A stretch of DNA of 64,000 nt from Pseudocercospora fijiensis CIRAD86 (Eukaryota; Ascomycota; Dothideomycetes; Mycosphaerellales; Mycosphaerellaceae), in assembly GCF_000340215.1 (NCBI RefSeq), contig NW_006921533.1, positions 5,259,425 to 5,323,424 of the forward strand, given 5' to 3'. The translations under genes and the position numbers were made by a program. The notes beneath the pieces are model-generated. The model was given only the letters and a program-made list of their open reading frames with translations. It ran no database searches and was not told the origin of the DNA. Shown piece after piece: positions 1 through 8,849 of the stretch. Within the stretch, counting starts at the first letter, position 1. Each line of letters begins with the position of its first letter.

Positions 1-2089
1 TCGTCACGCCTTGTTTCTGTCTCGATTCGCCACGAATTGCATAGCCAATCTCATCGCCAACTTTGACGCAGCGCTCGTCCGCGACCCGATCGGCAAGTCC
101 AAGTGCGGAAATCCGCCGAGGCTGTGTACAAATGATGTTGGCCTGAGCTCCGAAGCAACGCTTGATTAGATCGTCGAGGATAAATTGAACGGATTGAGTC
201 GACTTTCCGGAACCTGTCTCGCCAGATATGATAGTGACCTGGTTCTTCGTAACAGACTGCACGATTTCGTCTTGCAGAAACCAGGCCGGCAGATTCTTCC
301 TTGCCTTCAGCATCTTCTGCTGCTCAGCCGACGATTGTCTGGCGGTCCATTCTTCGAGTGTCTTCTGGCTCAATGGCGATTCTGGTGTCCACGATATCGG
401 CTTCGGCTGTCGATGAAGTCTCTTGGAAGCTGGCTTCGAGGCCTCTATCGTGGAAGTTGCAGTTGCACTAGCCACCTCACTAAGCTTTCCAGGCTGATCG
501 ATGATGGCTGGTATGTTCTGCTCGAGCCAATCCACAACACTGAAAAGCATCTGCACTCCCAAGAAGTCGCTAGACGCTGCTGTAAGGACTTGCTTCAAGA
601 TCGCTAGGCGAACGTATGCGGGCAAAGCTGCTTCAATTGCGAGCACGGGCAGGGCATTCGGATAGCCTTTGCTAGGTGGTCGTGCTCGAATAATAATGGG
701 CTGCTTTGAGGGAGTCTGTAGCTCGAGCATGATACTGCATGTCCTCTCATGATTAGTGAATCTGTCGCCGAATATTGCTTCTGAAGTGGCTAGTTCCTCG
801 TCCCAAATTTCGTTATCAGGTGTCGCGTCTGATGTCGACATGAATTCTTGGCCTAATAGGCGCGCTTGCAGTGCTTCTGCCGCGCGACCTTCGTCCCCTT
901 TGTGCAACTCAAGCATGTCCGCGCACAGTTCTGGTGAGTAACCAGTCGCCGCTAAGCGTTTGATCTGACCTTCTCGCTTCAGGTCGCCGCTCGCCATGCT
1001 CACACCAGCAAGGTAATTCTCAGGCAGACACCACTTTGGCAGGTCGTCCTCGGGCACGTGGATGAGGAGCCACTCCAAGCATTCCTCTCGGTCCTTGCAA
1101 AGCTCTGCCGCCTCTTCGACGTGGCTTCTCCGGAAGCCTATATTGGACAAATCATCTATAACCATCTTACGCTCGTGCATCGCCATTTGAACAGCATGCA
1201 AATTCCATGCACCTCCTCGACGGATCTGTCTTTCGACCTCACGTCGCGTCTTGACGCCCATCTCGACCTTGGGGACGCGCATCCAGCCTTTCAGTACGTG
1301 CTTGCTCTGCACCTGCCCGTCGAGACTGACAATTTCAAGCTTCCTGTCCTCCACTTGTTGCTTAGCTTTGTCTGCTCTTGCCTTTTCTCGGGCGACAATC
1401 GCCTCGTCGTGCTGTTTCTTGGCCGAAAAGGGGTCTGCTTCATACAAGTAGCCTTGGCCTTGAGCTACCGCAGTGCTTTTCAAGTCTTGAAAGTCGCCCT
1501 TCCACAGGTCTCGATATGTTGGCGGGAGCATCATGTGGATATTCTTCATATTGCTGACACGAAAGAGGGCGTATGCGGCAGCGAAGTGCCTAGCCTCGAC
1601 GGCGGTCTCTTGAGTGCCTCGCTCTTTGAGATAGTCGCTAGGCGGAACGATGGGAGGTAGAGTGGTGATTTCGTGGGTTTTGGGATTCTTCTGCTTGATA
1701 ATCACGCCCCCAGTAAAGCCAGTCTTGGTGTTTCCACGCATGGTGTACTCCGGCTTCTCCCACTTCTGCTTCTGGCAGTGCTCATTGAACATGGTCTGCG
1801 GCAGCTTGCCCGTCCATGATGCACCTCCGATCAGCGTTCTGGTATCTGGCTTCTTCTGTTCCGGCTCAGCAGCAGGAGAAGCGCCACTCGTTCCTGCTGC
1901 TGCTTTGCCTTTGCTGGCGCCAGTAGTGGCTGCGGCATGACTACCATCTGTAGGTTTCTTGCTCTTCTTCGGCTTGTCGTTGTCGTTCCCAAACACTATA
2001 AAACTGCTGTCCTCGCCGTTCAACGTCGTTGCCGCTGGCTTTTTGCCCGGCTTGTTGGCGCCCCGAGGCGCGTGCGCTTTGTTGACCAT
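1..2089 (-). CDS. DEAH-box RNA helicase, DHX57/YLR419W type (N-terminal part)
   Basis: Minus-strand frame open from an ATG at 2087-2089 to the window edge, about 696 residues without an intron. An in-frame TAG lies a few codons upstream of this ATG, which supports the start. The N-terminus is Lys/Ala-rich and low-complexity. A UBA-like stretch (RLAATGYSPELCADMLELH) and an RWD-like stretch beginning DNEIWDEELATSEAIFG follow. The RecA-like domain then begins: motif I GETGSGKST at residues 623-631 (bases 197-223) and motif Ia with CTQPRRISA. UBA + RWD + DEAH is the layout of human DHX57 and yeast YLR419W, which are ATP-dependent RNA helicases. Those proteins are about 1400 residues, so the DEAH motif, helicase C domain and OB fold should lie left of base 1. 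Base use is normal, with no RIP. Identity of the family is strong; the exact RNA substrate is unknown. Confidence 0.93.
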   Translation of the reverse strand, partial: MVNKAHAPRGANKPGKKPAATTLNGEDSSFIVFGNDNDKPKKSKKPTDGSHAAATTGASKGKAAAGTSGASPAAEPEQKKPDTRTLIGGASWTGKLPQTMFNEHCQKQKWEKPEYTMRGNTKTGFTGGVIIKQKNPKTHEITTLPPIVPPSDYLKERGTQETAVEARHFAAAYALFRVSNMKNIHMMLPPTYRDLWKGDFQDLKSTAVAQGQGYLYEADPFSAKKQHDEAIVAREKARADKAKQQVEDRKLEIVSLDGQVQSKHVLKGWMRVPKVEMGVKTRREVERQIRRGGAWNLHAVQMAMHERKMVIDDLSNIGFRRSHVEEAAELCKDREECLEWLLIHVPEDDLPKWCLPENYLAGVSMASGDLKREGQIKRLAATGYSPELCADMLELHKGDEGRAAEALQARLLGQEFMSTSDATPDNEIWDEELATSEAIFGDRFTNHERTCSIMLELQTPSKQPIIIRARPPSKGYPNALPVLAIEAALPAYVRLAILKQVLTAASSDFLGVQMLFSVVDWLEQNIPAIIDQPGKLSEVASATATSTIEASKPASKRLHRQPKPISWTPESPLSQKTLEEWTARQSSAEQQKMLKARKNLPAWFLQDEIVQSVTKNQVTIISGETGSGKSTQSVQFILDDLIKRCFGAQANIICTQPRRISALGLADRVADERCVKVGDEIGYAIRGESRQKQGVT

Positions 2090-2791
2090 CGCCACGAGCG
2101 ATGGTATGAGTCGCTACTCGCTGCAGTGTCGTAGATAGACATGGTCAAAAATGTGTGGAAAGTGCGGGCATAGCTGTACCGCGCACGCCTGTGAAAGCGA
2201 TGCTGACTCATCTCATCTGCCAAGCCCATGATCCCTCCAACATCACCTCGCGTCTCTTGCTGTGCTCTTCTTCCATAATCAACATGACTAGCGACTATCA
2301 TCTGGAGCCTGCTAGGTGTGATTGCGAAGCAGAATTACTCTCTTGTCGCCCCTGCTATCACTGCACAGCGACGCTGAAGAAGATATCACATGAAAATCGA
2401 AGAATCGGCCGATAGACACATAGCTATGGCCCGTTTGCCAATTCTTGACCTCAGTATCATCAAGTCCTCGTCTATACGATATCTCAGTGGCCTACTGAAG
2501 AGCTTCAACTGTCTACAGTCAGCGCAAATTCTGTCACACCTTCGGCCTGCTTCGGACAGGACACGATGACTTGTCACAAGCTGGTCAAATTTCAGCCTCC
2601 GTCACATGCGACTGGAAGCCGTAAGCCAGCTGACTACTGATTTTGCATGCCTCACATGCGCACTCATTTAGGGCCAAACGATAAAGAATCTTCATACCAC
2701 AACACACCACTGATCATAGGCAGACGCGAGATCCCACGACAGCAGTCACACAATCAAAGTCTTGCTTGCAGAACATCAGGCAGCCGTCGAG
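2090..2791. promoter_or_regulatory. Divergent intergenic region
   Basis: About 700 bp between the minus-strand helicase gene and the first plus-strand paralogue, so it should hold both promoters. The short open frames here are not conserved-looking and overlap each other. I see no clear TATA box and no RNA gene. Base composition is normal, without RIP. Confidence 0.5.
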
Positions 2792-3899
2792 ATGCGCCGC
2801 ATCGCTTTCTCATGGCTCAGATGGGTCTCCATTGCAGTCGTGGCGGCGATATTGATTATTGCCGCGATAAGGGCCTCATCACCGCGTTTACACAGCCGCT
2901 CAGGCCAAGCCTTGCAGTCTTTCCCAGGAAATGCAGATGCTTCTCATCTCTTCCGCCGCGCCGCGAGATGCGACTGGAGCACTGCTGGGTCCGACACTCC
3001 AAACCCTACCCAATGTCAGACTTATGTACGAAACGGCAAAGCTATATACTGCATGATGAACGCCCGCAATGGCGTCAAACAATCTGAATACCAGGATTTC
3101 GACGCTCTGCATGAGAATGGTTGGACGGAGACTCACGACAAGCTGGCCAGCGCGGAAGAATTCAGAACCGAGACCACAGGTCTGGAGACTGCCTTCCAAA
3201 AGCTCCGCATCTCCTCGAATTACGATCAGTGGGTGAACCTTGAGCAGACCCATTCAGAAAATGTACCCGCTGGTAGTACTGATTCAACTGCAACGATCGT
3301 ACGTACCAACGCCAAGTACAGAAACTTTGTCAACTTGGCCGATGGGGCTATAGTCGGTGTGTGGAATTTTGGTCCAAATTGGATGAACAAAAATCGCAAA
3401 CCAGCTCCTATGCCAATCTCCAAGCTACCAAAGCTTCGCCAATGGTCCGACGTACATGGGCTATGCTTGCAGGACTACGCAACTGTTGAAGAAGAGCAGC
3501 CAGAAAAGCTCCGAGAGATCAAGCATGGATTCAGCTACGCTATCAGCGGACAGGACATGGAGGATGCCATTGCGATGGTTTTGGAGGTGGATGAAGCCAG
3601 TGATCTCCGGCCGGTGAGTTACTTGTCATGGTTTACTAACATCAAATTCTTCTCTCTCTGACGCTTGACTATAGTGGCCTGGTCATAAATTTACTCCAAA
3701 CTATCCTGATCCCAACAAGTTCTACGCTCTGCTTGGAGCCTCAAATGTCAGGGGCTTTGGATGGCTTTTGGCTACACACAAGGAAGATCTTGGCATCAAG
3801 ACCATCAAGGCAATCACTATCTTCAACTGTCCTGCAGTAACGGCGAGCAGCGGTACATTCGACCAGTACTGTATCTACATTGAAATTGGAGATGCATAA
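2792..3899 (+). CDS. Membrane-anchored secretory-type protein, paralogue 1 (unknown family)
   Basis: Two exons, 2792-3613 and 3675-3899, joined by a 61-bp intron (GTGAGT...ATAG, with TACTAAC-like and TTGAC branch candidates), giving 348 residues. The ATG at 2792 is the first in frame that is followed directly by a signal-anchor: basic MRRIAFSWLRW, then hydrophobic VSIAVVAAILIIAAI (about residues 12-26). The rest looks lumenal or extracellular. Visible marks are RCDW (Cys60), QCQTYVRNGK, YCMM, LRQWSDVHG, WPGHKF right after the intron, and a C-terminal Cys pair (IFNC...QYCIYIEI). It is clearly homologous to the next gene (5037-6250): same length, same cysteines, same intron position before WPG. 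I recognise no enzyme motif. A type II membrane or secreted protein is an inference from the N-terminus. Confidence 0.8.
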
Positions 3900-5036
3900 G
3901 TTTCATACGCGTAACGAGCATGATATGAGTGGTTGTTAAAAGAACTGAGGCAAGCAATTTTCTCAATCAAGGAATCTGTCAGGCTGACGCCTCTCGTGTC
4001 ATTACTGCAACACTTCTCCAAGGTTTGTGCCATTTTAATGCCACCGCGGATGACCCTCGAAGTGTAGGACGCTACCAGAACCAGCGGATGGACTCAATTG
4101 CTTCGCTATCACATATGTTCGGCTCAAAAGTCTGGCAGAGCTCCGCTCAGCATGTGCTTCACTTTGAAGATGTATTACATGCTATTACACACTCAGGCTC
4201 ACCAGTTCAAGGGTCCAAGCTCGCAATCTGACTTCGCTGCCTCGATCCACCGAATCAAACACACAACAAGAACTTGATCTAGTGGACTTCTACTCCTTAC
4301 TACTTTAACAGATCAAGCATACATTCGCCGGATCGAATACCTAACACTACCTTAGTCAAAGACAGCTGGTCTAAGGAACCAAGCATTAATGAAAAAGATG
4401 CCCGGCCTACTGTCTACGCTGTTCCAGCATCTCGTGGTGCTGAAAGTACCCGCTGCACTGGTGTCGCTTGCTGTCCATCGATTACCGCCTCTATCGCAGC
4501 TCCTCGACCTTAAGAACGTCAACACTCTTGGATCTCTTACTAAGCATACTGAAGTCGCACATGAAGACCCTTCAAAATTCAACAGCTCCCGGCATGAGGC
4601 ACAGCCACGAAGCAGATCTGCGGAGGCACATGATATGGAGCACATACTGGATCTGGTCATGGTTACAAGAACCTGTGATTTCTAGCAATCTGAAAGTTGG
4701 AGTTGATTTGGCGCCCAAGAAGCCCCGTCATGGTCTATAGGGGCGTAGTAGAATGTATCATCAAACATGATTCGGACATAAGTCTCTTCAATGGACTGCG
4801 GCGATCGGGTGCCGTTCAGGTTCATGTGGTCTTCTTCTCACATTGCTCACTTAGCTTCACTTCGACGCAATCACAAGCAAAGATGCATGTGAGCTCCTGA
4901 TTTATGTATTGTGTTGAATGTGATATAATCCACTGCTCGTCCACCAACACATCTTGCATATCGTTGAGAATCGAGTCAACAACGCTTCATCAGACCTTTG
5001 ACTCAATAGGTTCGGACAACAACGTACACTGCCAAC
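3900..5036. other. Intergenic region between the tandem paralogues
   Basis: About 1.1 kb of unRIPped sequence. Open stretches of around 100 codons exist (3929-4231, 4389-4740), but in competing frames and on both strands, with no similarity I can see to the flanking paralogues and no splice pattern linking them. It probably holds the 3' end of paralogue 1 and the promoter of paralogue 2. Confidence 0.5.
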
Positions 5037-6250
5037 ATGCCTCGCACACGGCGCTCGGTGCTACTTCAAGCGCTGTGCGCATTGATACTTGTTATCGTGC
5101 TTGTCGCATTGCAAATCGCTCGTAGCTATGGCGATTACCATGCTCTGTCAAAATGGGTCACCGGCAGCCAGTCCATGGGCCAAGAAAGATACCTGCACCA
5201 TGCGACTGATCTCACACGGCGTTATGAGGAGTGCGATTGGGCCAACCTCGATTTAAGTGGGACGAGCAAGTGCGCTGAAAGAGTTCGCTACGGGGACAAG
5301 GTGCTTTGCATGCTGAAGAAGTCGCTCGAAGATAGCAAGGCTGAGCAATCACAATTCGTGCTGACCATCAAGGAGATGGAGTCGAAGTACGGGTGGATCA
5401 CAGAGTACACCCCCAACAAGAGTCCTGCAGGAATGGGTCTTAATGATGCCTTTGCGGCACTGGACATCAAGACCGACAAGGAACTTTGGATTTCTTTGTA
5501 TCAAGAACATGGCAAAACGCCTGAGATTCCGGCAACACATGGTATGTGTCTCCTCTCCCGAGATGCGAATCTCGCTGACTGTTCGCAGCCAGCTACGAGA
5601 ATCGCTTCAGCTCCTCGCAGGCGACTGTCCTTGCGGAAGTGAACTTCGGTCCAGAATGGAGCTACAAATACCAAGATTTGGACTTCCCGCGCGAGAAGAT
5701 GGTTCAATTGAAGCAGTGGTCCGACCTCGTATTCAATGGATTCACGGAGACCATTAAGAAGTTGGGCAATCAAGCTTTCAACATTAACCATGTCTTCCAG
5801 CACAATGTCATCGATGACGGCGTTCTTGCAGTTCTGAAATCGGTGATCGAATCGGATAGCCTTGATCGCGAGACTAATAGAGTAAGTGCAGCGTTCGCAG
5901 GAATGGTCTCCAAGGAGCAGTGCTAACAGTAGCAGTGGCCGGGATACCAGTTCGACATTTCGACACGGCAAGCTAGAGCTGTGCTGTCCGTTGCAAATGC
6001 AAAAGGTGTTTGGTGGATGCTTTGTTCGCACAAGAAAGAACTTGGTGAGAACGCAACATCTTCATATTATGATCTTCGGCTGACATCTCCTGTTTGATTA
6101 GGCGTAAAGACCATTGACCAGATCAATATTTTTGAGTGCTCCAAGGCGGGATCGGGAAACAGAGTGGAATGGTGTATATATTTTCATGTGATCGATGTCG
6201 AGAAGGAGCCAGAATCTGAGGGAGACGAAGGTGATGGCAATGGCGATTAG
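5037..6250 (+). CDS. Membrane-anchored secretory-type protein, paralogue 2 (unknown family)
   Basis: Four exons: 5037-5541, 5589-5881, 5936-6044 and 6102-6250, giving 351 residues. Introns are 47, 54 and 57 bp, start GTATGT, GTAAGT and GTGAGA, and end CAG, CAG and TAG; the second has a TGCTAAC branch site. The N-terminus is a signal-anchor: MPRTRRSVL followed by hydrophobic LQALCALILVIVLVALQIA (residues 9-27). Shared with paralogue 1: ECDW, KCAERVRYGDK, LCML, LKQWSDL, WPGYQF after the second intron, LGVKTI and the C-terminal Cys pair (IFEC...EWCIYFHV). It ends in an acidic tail (EKEPESEGDEGDGNGD) absent from paralogue 1. It has two introns that paralogue 1 lacks, so the duplication is not recent or introns were lost. 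Function not recognised; topology inferred. Confidence 0.8.
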
Positions 6251-6459
6251 CAGATGAGGTTGACGATACGGAAAGTGAGCTGGAAAGGGGCAAACGGCAA
6301 GGGTCAAATTCGCGATCCCGAAAGCGAAAGCCTCGTCATTCAGCGCAGCCTGCACGCCTTCCGTATGTAAACCCCATCTACTGCTTCGGAGAAAACAACA
6401 CCGGCACCACTCTTTTGTCTCGATCTCGTGTGCTTAGCACATTTCGTGGGCCATCCAAC

Positions 6460-6830
6460 ATGGAGATCGAACTCTACGTATATGACCTCACACGAGGCAT
6501 GGCAAGAGCCATGTCCCGCCAATTCCTTGGTGTCCAGATCGACGCAGTGTACCACACAGCCTTGGTGTTCGGTGGCATCGAATACTTCTTTGGAGCCGGC
6601 GTACAGACTTGCTATCCTGGGACCACACATCACGGCCAGCCAATGGAAGTCATAAAACTCGGGACAACACAATTGCCACTTGAGATTATTCTGGAGTATC
6701 TCGAAAGCCTGAAAGAAGTCTACACTCCAGAGAGCTATGACCGTAAGTGTAATCGATGCAAACCCATTAGACTGTCTATATATATACTGATCTTAGACTT
6801 CCTGTAATAGTGTTCGCGCACAACTGCTAG
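6460..6830 (+). pseudogene. PPPDE/DeSI-type desumoylating isopeptidase, truncated at the RIP border
   Basis: Exon 1 runs 6460-6742 (MEIELYVYDLTRGMARAM), a 68-bp intron runs 6743-6810 (GTAAGT...AATAG), and exon 2 reads LFAHNC before TAG at 6828-6830. The family is a papain-like peptidase that removes SUMO or ubiquitin in the nucleus and cytosol. Visible family marks are AVYHTALVFGGIEYFFG with the expected catalytic His, QTCYPGTTHHGQP, and LEYLESLKEVYTPESYD leading into the catalytic-Cys motif HNC. Family members continue NNF and run another 60 or more residues, including the end of the fold. Here the sequence after the Cys codon switches abruptly to RIPped repeat DNA. The gene is therefore broken exactly after its catalytic Cys, most likely by a repeat insertion or rearrangement. 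The intact part shows no RIP. Confidence 0.85.
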
Positions 6831-7414
6831 ACTAAGATATATAATACGCGTTGTTTAAGTTTCCGTACCTATATCGGATAGTATTATACCGGACGCAGCG
6901 CCCTTAATAACGACCGTAGCCTTCTTAGACCTCGCTATAATTGATATCGATAAGCATATTAAGCAAACTGTTAGCCTTGCTTACGAAGTCGTATTCTATA
7001 TTAAAAAGATACTCGCCGACCTATTTAAATAAGTATTTAAAATACTTGTTACCGAAGCTCTTAGCACCCTTTTCTTACCTAACTATCTTAACACTCTAAT
7101 ACGATATCGAATTGTCGCCTTACTTCCTGCTAGTGCTAACCGTTCCTGCTACCTACGCCGCTATCTTACCCTAGAATACTTCTCTACTATCCCCTCCCGA
7201 AAAACTATAGAAACCTAAGACTAGCTCTACTTAATCCTTATAACCCTCTACTCCGCCCCCGAATTCTTAATATCTAAATAGATAGATTTTAATCTCCTTC
7301 TTATAATAATCGATATCCTCGATATTATAATCTCCTCTAGCTTTACTCTATAGTCCGACCTCTATCCCCTAACCTTAGACTCCTCTCTACATATACGATA
7401 ACCCTTACCTTTCT

Positions 7415-7489
<75 letters not shown>

Positions 7490-7490
7490 T
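7415..7490. repeat. (CTA)n microsatellite
   Basis: Uninterrupted trinucleotide run of about 25 units, read as poly-Thr in the plus-strand coding-like frame. Confidence 0.95.
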
Positions 7491-7771
7491 AGCAATATCT
7501 GCTATAAAACTCTATAATACCTAAATCGACGCTATTGTCTTAGAATTAAACTATATCGCGTCTAGAATCCGTAATGCCGGTACGACGTACTTACGTCGAA
7601 TAGAAGTTAAAAGTGCGATAGAGAGGTTAATTATAAGGTTAGAATACTCTATAAGGACGAAAATAAAACCGAAGAAGAACGTTTTCGAAGGAATAGTATT
7701 ACGGTAGGCGAAATTCGGGAAACCCCTAGTTGCTCCGGTTCCGGTTCTAGTTCCTATAAAAGCTAAAGGGA

Positions 7772-7843
7772 AGGAGGAGGAGGAGGAGGAGGAGGAGAAG
7801 GAGGAGGAGGAGGAGGAGGAGGAGGAGGAGGAGGAGGAGGAGG
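7772..7843. repeat. (GGA)n microsatellite
   Basis: About 24 GGA/GAG units with one GAA interruption, read as poly-Glu in the surrounding plus frame. Confidence 0.95.
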
Positions 7844-8107
7844 TTCTAAGAAATAGTAAGGGGGGTAATAGTAGGAAAGAAGAAAGTAGTAATAGAGATA
7901 GGGAAGATTCCGAGGAATTTTAGACTTATATTAAGTTTAATATATAGTTATAGGAGAATAGCTAGCTAGCTAGGTTACTATAGCTTTTAGAAGATACTAC
8001 TTACTAATATATAGTATTATAAACATAATAGTAATTAATACGATAATAGTACCTTCCTTATTCTTAAGAGAAAAGTTTTCTACGCTAAATAATTAAATAA
8101 TGCTATC

Positions 8108-8111
<4 letters not shown>

Positions 8112-8154
<43 letters not shown>
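8112..8154. repeat. (TA)n microsatellite
   Basis: About 21 TA units. The flanking sequence up to 8849 is RIPped with no frame I can assign. Confidence 0.95.
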
Positions 8155-8155
<1 letters not shown>

Positions 8156-8849
8156 GCTTTATAAATCTAGACAACGAACGCGTTTTTAAAAGACGTAGTA
8201 ATTCAAATATATTACTCTCTTATATCTAGTAGAACAGAGCACTAGTAGAATTAAGCCTTAGCTTCCGAATCGCACTACGCAACTTCTTAACTAAGTTGTT
8301 ACCTAGCAACCTAGTACTAGAAGTTCCGTTAGTCTTAGCCTACTATTCTAAGGTCTATTCTTCTTCCGGTCTAATACCGGATAGTATCGTCGCACTAATC
8401 TCCTTAGTTAATAGCGATAGAAGCCGCTAGGGAGGATGCGGTATAATACTATATACTAGTAGATACAGAGGAATAGGAGGGCTCGGTAGTAGCGGTACTA
8501 GAGGTTGCTATACGCTTAAAGCATTGCTATTAACTAGCGGGGCCGGCGGCTAAGGGGTATGCGCTATAGTGCCGTATACTAGTAGTTGCGGAGGAATAAT
8601 AGAGCTATTTCTAATCGCTATACTAGGGCTCGGTAATAGAGGTACTAGTAGTTTCGGATAAACAAAAGGGCCTTTTCTAAACGCTATATCAGAGCTCGAT
8701 AAGAGCGGTACCGAAGGTTTCTATACGCTTGAATTATTGCTATTAAGCGGCGATATTATACCGTAAGCAATAGCTTTACTAACCGGTACAAAGCTATATT
8801 TCCCTCCGAGCGGATACCCTTCGCCTACGAATAGGTATATTATAGCACT

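Larger units (their letters stand above)
7000..7990 (+). pseudogene. Decayed coding frame with poly-Thr and poly-Glu tracts, unknown product
   Basis: One plus-strand frame can be followed from about 7.1 kb to 7.99 kb with stops almost only at TAG. It reads EYFSTIPSRKTIET, then LITLYSAPEFLISK, a poly-Thr run coded by (ACT)n, then TYLRRIEVKSAIERLIIRLE, a poly-Glu run coded by (GAG)n, and RKEESSNRDREDSEEF. The two microsatellites lie in the same frame as the flanking coding-like sequence, so they may have expanded inside a gene. I recognise no domain. It could be a transposon-encoded accessory protein. Confidence 0.4.

Noticed and set aside
185..1940. Several plus-strand open frames of 60-200 codons
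   Set aside because: Antisense shadows of the DEAH helicase coding region, whose minus frame is continuous and matches a family.
2020..2301. 93-codon minus-strand open frame over the helicase start
   Set aside because: It overlaps the helicase N-terminus in another frame and runs through its upstream region; no conserved features.
3929..4740. Plus-strand open frames of about 100 codons between the paralogues
   Set aside because: Competing overlapping frames, no similarity to neighbours, no splice pattern, no domain.
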